From: Candidatus Tepidifontimicrobium thermophilum
GTDB taxonomy: Bacteria; Sysuimicrobiota; Sysuimicrobiia; Sysuimicrobiales; Sysuimicrobiaceae
Direction of reading: 5' to 3'
Assembly (NCBI GenBank): GCA_031296405.1
Contig: JAVKKH010000002.1
Span: forward strand, 124,001-188,000
DNA: 64,000 bases
Positions 61,342-64,000 of the stretch are shown here, in pieces (position 1 is the stretch's first letter; the number at the start of each line of letters is the position of its first letter). The position numbers and the translations under genes are program-made. Below the pieces are notes generated by a model. The model worked only from the letters and a program-made list of their open reading frames with translations, did not search any database and was not told where the DNA came from.

Positions 61342-63642
61342 ATGGCTGAGGGCACGCAGTGGATGGGACGACGGCTCCGCCGCGTGGAGGACCCCAAGCT
61401 GCTTCAGGGGCGCGGCGCGTTCGTGGAAGACGTGGCGTTGGACGGCACGCTGCACGTGGCGCTGGTCCGCAGCCCCCACGCCCACGCCCGGGTGGTTACC
61501 GTCGACACGCGAAGTGCGGAGAGGGTCGCCGGGGTGGTGGAAGTCCTCACCGGGGAAGACGTGGACCTACCGGGGGTCCCCGCCGAGGGCCTGCGGGGCG
61601 CCAAGCTGGCCCTGCACCCGGTCCTGGCCCGCGGGACGGTGCGGTACGTGGGGGAACCGGTTGCGGCGGTGGTGGCTACCACCCGCGCTCAGGCGGAGGA
61701 CGCCGCGGCGGCGGTGGAGGTGAGCTACGAGCCGCTGGAGGCGGTCACGGACCCCGCGCAGGCGCTGGAAGGTCGGGTGCTGGTGCACCCTGAGCTGCAC
61801 ACGAACGTGGCCTACCGTCGCCAGGTGCGGGCCGGTGACCCGGACGGGGCTTTGGCGCGGGCCCACCGGGTGGTGCAGGCCACGATCCGCCAGCAGCGGG
61901 TGGCCGCCATCCCCCTGGAGCCTCGCGCGGTGCTGGCCTCGTGGGACGGGGCGCGGGGACTGCTGACCGTGTGGTCGTCCACACAGGTCCCCCACGACCT
62001 GAGGGATGCGCTGGCCGACGTCCTGGGCCTGCGGCTCAACCAGATCCGCGTGGTGGCACCGGACGTGGGCGGAGGGTTCGGCGCGAAGCTGAACACGTAT
62101 CCCGAGGAGGTGTTGGTGGCGTACCTGAGCCGGCGGCTCCGTCGGCCTGTGAAGTGGGTGGAGACCCGCAGGGAGAACCTGCTGGCCACCGCCCAGGGCC
62201 GGTCCCAGACCGGCCGCTTCGAGGTGGCCTGCGACGCCCGGGGCAGGGTGCTGGCCCTCCGGGCGCACCTGTTGGCGGACATCGGTGCCTACACCCTGTC
62301 GACCACCGTGGACATCCCGGCCCTGACGGTGCGGGTGCTCACCGGCCCGTACGCCATCGAGCACGTGCAGGCGGAGGTCGTGGAGGTATACACGCACAAG
62401 ACGCCCACGGGCGCGTACCGGGGCGCCGGGCGGCCTGAGGCCACCTTCTATCTCGAACGACTGATGGACCTGGTAGCCGCGGAGCTGGGACTGGACCCGG
62501 CCGTGGTGCGGCGCCGCAACCTGCTGCCCAAAAGCGCGTTCCCGTACAAGGCGCCCACCGGCGCGCGGTACGACACAGGGGACTACCGGAGGGCGTTGCG
62601 GGTACTGCTGGACCGCGCGGGGTACGCGGAGCTGCGCCGCCGGCAGGCGGAGGAACGGGCGCGGGGCCGCTATTTGGGGATCGGGCTGTCCTGCTACGTG
62701 GAGGTGTGCACCTACGGGTGGGAGACGGCCCGCGTGCGCGTGGCACCGGACGGGAGCGCGGTGGTGCTCACCGGGACCTCGCCCCACGGGCAAGGGGGGG
62801 CTACGGGGTTCGCGCAGATCGTGGCGGACCGGCTGGGGATCCCGCCGGACCGCGTCCACGTGATCTCAGGGGACACCCTGGCGATCCCCTCCGGCATGGG
62901 GACCGCGGGGAGCCGGACCCTGGTGGTGGGCGGCTCCGCGGTACTGCGGGCCGCAGAGAAGGTGCGGCGGAAGATGCTGCGGGTGGCAGCCCACCTGCTG
63001 GAGGCTTCCCCGAGGGACGTCGAGCTGCGGGACGGCAAGGTGGCAGTGCGAGGCTCGGACCGCGCGGTCACCGTGGAGGAGGTGGCGGAGGCCGCCTATC
63101 AGGCCAACCGGCTGCCCAGCGGGCTGAGCCCCGGCTTGGACGAGGAGGGCAGCTTCGTGGTCGAGCAGGCCACGGCTCCCTTCGGCGCGCACCTGTGCGT
63201 GGTGGAGGTGGACCCGGAGACCGGACAGGTGCGGGTCTTGCGGTACGTGAGCGTGGACGACTGCGGGGTGGTCGTCAACCCGCTCCTGGTGGAAGGTCAG
63301 ATCCAGGGCGGGATCGTGCAGGCGATGGGCCAGGCCCTGATGGAGGAGGTGGTGTACGACGCGGCAGGCCAGCCCCTGACGGTGACCCTGGCGGACTATC
63401 CGGTGCCGCGGGCGGCGCACGCCCCCGCGGTCGAGATGCACCGGACGGTGACGCCGTCTCCCACCAACCCGCTGGGGGCCAAGGGCGTGGGCGAGGCGGG
63501 GACCATCGGTGCCACGCCGGCGTTCGCGAACGCGGTGCTGGACGCCTTGCGGCCCTTCGGGGTCCGGCACCTGGACACCCCCCTTCGGGCCGAGCGGATC
63601 TGGCGGGCCGTCCGGGAGAGCCAAACCGTGACACGTCCGTGA
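61342..63642 (+). CDS. Xanthine dehydrogenase-family molybdenum-binding large subunit (form II loop)
   Basis: A 766-residue molybdenum hydroxylase large subunit. The active-site loop is AYRGAGR (358-364), not the AYxCSFR of true CO dehydrogenase, so CO oxidation is unlikely. The base-catalyst Glu is in GVGEAG (E718). Other marks: GRRLRRVEDPKLLQGRGAFVEDV, GGGFGAKLNTYPEE and PHGQGGATGFAQIV. Substrate could be an aldehyde, purine or aromatic ring. The iron-sulfur and FAD subunits that normally accompany it are not next to it. ATG follows GGAGG; a -10-like TAGAAT lies at 61307-61312. Confidence 0.9.
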   Translation: MAEGTQWMGRRLRRVEDPKLLQGRGAFVEDVALDGTLHVALVRSPHAHARVVTVDTRSAERVAGVVEVLTGEDVDLPGVPAEGLRGAKLALHPVLARGTVRYVGEPVAAVVATTRAQAEDAAAAVEVSYEPLEAVTDPAQALEGRVLVHPELHTNVAYRRQVRAGDPDGALARAHRVVQATIRQQRVAAIPLEPRAVLASWDGARGLLTVWSSTQVPHDLRDALADVLGLRLNQIRVVAPDVGGGFGAKLNTYPEEVLVAYLSRRLRRPVKWVETRRENLLATAQGRSQTGRFEVACDARGRVLALRAHLLADIGAYTLSTTVDIPALTVRVLTGPYAIEHVQAEVVEVYTHKTPTGAYRGAGRPEATFYLERLMDLVAAELGLDPAVVRRRNLLPKSAFPYKAPTGARYDTGDYRRALRVLLDRAGYAELRRRQAEERARGRYLGIGLSCYVEVCTYGWETARVRVAPDGSAVVLTGTSPHGQGGATGFAQIVADRLGIPPDRVHVISGDTLAIPSGMGTAGSRTLVVGGSAVLRAAEKVRRKMLRVAAHLLEASPRDVELRDGKVAVRGSDRAVTVEEVAEAAYQANRLPSGLSPGLDEEGSFVVEQATAPFGAHLCVVEVDPETGQVRVLRYVSVDDCGVVVNPLLVEGQIQGGIVQAMGQALMEEVVYDAAGQPLTVTLADYPVPRAAHAPAVEMHRTVTPSPTNPLGAKGVGEAGTIGATPAFANAVLDALRPFGVRHLDTPLRAERIWRAVRESQTVTRP

Positions 63643-63689
63643 AGGGGCCCTCCCACCATGGACGGGTAGCGAAGCGGTGGGAGGCCATC

Positions 63690-64000
63690 ATGGGACGGAT
63701 CTCAGTCCGGGTAGCGGTGCTGGCGGCGCTGCTGGGAACTGCGGCCGCGGCCAGGGCGCAAGGTGCCAACGTGTTCGTGGCGCACCTGTGGGGCAGGGAG
63801 CAGGTCCCCACGGTGGCGACCCCGGCGCTGGGGGTGGCCACGTTCGAGGTGGCGGCGGACGGGAACAGCATCCGCTACCGGCTCGAAGTGTCGCGGGCGG
63901 TGAACGTGCAGATGGCACACATCCACGTGGCTCCGCCCGGGCAGAACGGGCCCGTGGTGGTGTGGCTGTACCCGTCCGCGCCGCCGCCGCAGCTCAGGCC
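63690..64000 (+). CDS. Exported CHRD-domain protein, partial
   Basis: The first 103 residues are in the window. A signal peptide (VRVAVLAALLGTAAAARAQ) precedes a CHRD-type domain: VFVAHLWGREQVPTVATPALGVATFEVAADGNSIRYRLEV and then MAHIHVAPPGQNGPVVVWL, the characteristic strand-plus-HIH pattern. CHRD proteins are secreted with poorly known roles. GGTGGGAGG precedes the ATG. The gene continues past the right edge. Confidence 0.82.
   Translation, partial: MGRISVRVAVLAALLGTAAAARAQGANVFVAHLWGREQVPTVATPALGVATFEVAADGNSIRYRLEVSRAVNVQMAHIHVAPPGQNGPVVVWLYPSAPPPQLR

Noticed and set aside
61342-63642. Aerobic CO dehydrogenase large subunit (CoxL)
   Set aside because: The active-site loop is AYRGAGR rather than AYxCSFR, and CoxM/CoxS are not adjacent.

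Overview
The window is a GC-rich (about 70 %) bacterial chromosome segment that contains the replication origin. The order parB-parA-rsmG-jag-yidC-yidD-rnpA-rpmH // origin // dnaA-dnaN-S4-recF-dciA-remB-gyrB-gyrA is the classic Gram-positive/Terrabacteria arrangement. A RemB (DUF370) protein and a Bacillus-type AroH chorismate mutase fit that placement. No sporulation genes are seen. The peptide-binding protein lacks a lipobox and 1,6-anhydroMurNAc recycling genes are present, which hints at a diderm envelope. I would place the organism among deep-branching, Firmicutes-related high-GC lineages; phylum and species cannot be fixed from the sequence alone.

Layout. 1-5.3 kb: a partial PLP decarboxylase, two paralogous membrane diguanylate cyclases flanking an HD hydrolase, and an M24 peptidase. 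5.3-9.8 kb (minus strand): parB/parA, rsmG, jag, yidC, yidD, rnpA, rpmH. 9.8-10.2 kb: the likely oriC with DnaA boxes. 10.2-21.7 kb (plus strand): a GHKL-ATPase/winged-helix protein, dnaA, dnaN, S4 protein, recF, dciA, remB, gyrB, gyrA with an intein, and an HU gene ending in a strong terminator. 21.8-27.1 kb: assorted small genes (GNAT, DinB, metallopeptidase, RsgA, histidine phosphatase), an MFS transporter and a phosphoribosyltransferase. 27.2-33.7 kb: an overlapping aro operon (aroE-aroC-aroKB fusion-aroQ-aroH-aroA) plus an alpha/beta hydrolase. 33.8-42.7 kb: a muropeptide-recycling operon (RpiR/MurR regulator, GNAT, peptide ABC binding protein and two permeases, class C beta-lactamase-like hydrolase, MurQ, AnmK, SIS protein). 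42.7-49.4 kb: a HAD phosphatase, tRNA-Ser(GGA), an epimerase, a frameshifted SRPBCC gene, and proB-proA-photolyase-peroxiredoxin. 49.5-54.3 kb: an archaeal-type ATP-dependent DNA ligase, YjbQ, membrane and secreted proteins, a cupredoxin. 54.3-64 kb: a MarR regulator with a Cys/His tail, a decayed DUF4143 ATPase, tRNA-Ser(CGA), tadA, a family 5 uracil-DNA glycosylase, an acyl-CoA synthetase, a degenerate receiver/GGDEF protein, a SPOR protein, an orphan xanthine-dehydrogenase-family large subunit and a partial CHRD protein.

The most interesting signal is the chromosome-segregation locus. Two perfect 16-bp palindromes flank parAB, and one contains the exact Bacillus Noc-binding sequence ATTTCCCGGGAAAT rather than a canonical parS. 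The adjacent ParB keeps the ParA-binding N-terminus but has a Noc-like Gln in its recognition helix. This looks like a ParABS system working with Noc-type DNA specificity. Secondary points are the GHKL/winged-helix gene sitting between oriC and dnaA, the intein placed directly after the gyrase catalytic tyrosine, and the muropeptide-recycling operon with its own ABC importer parts.
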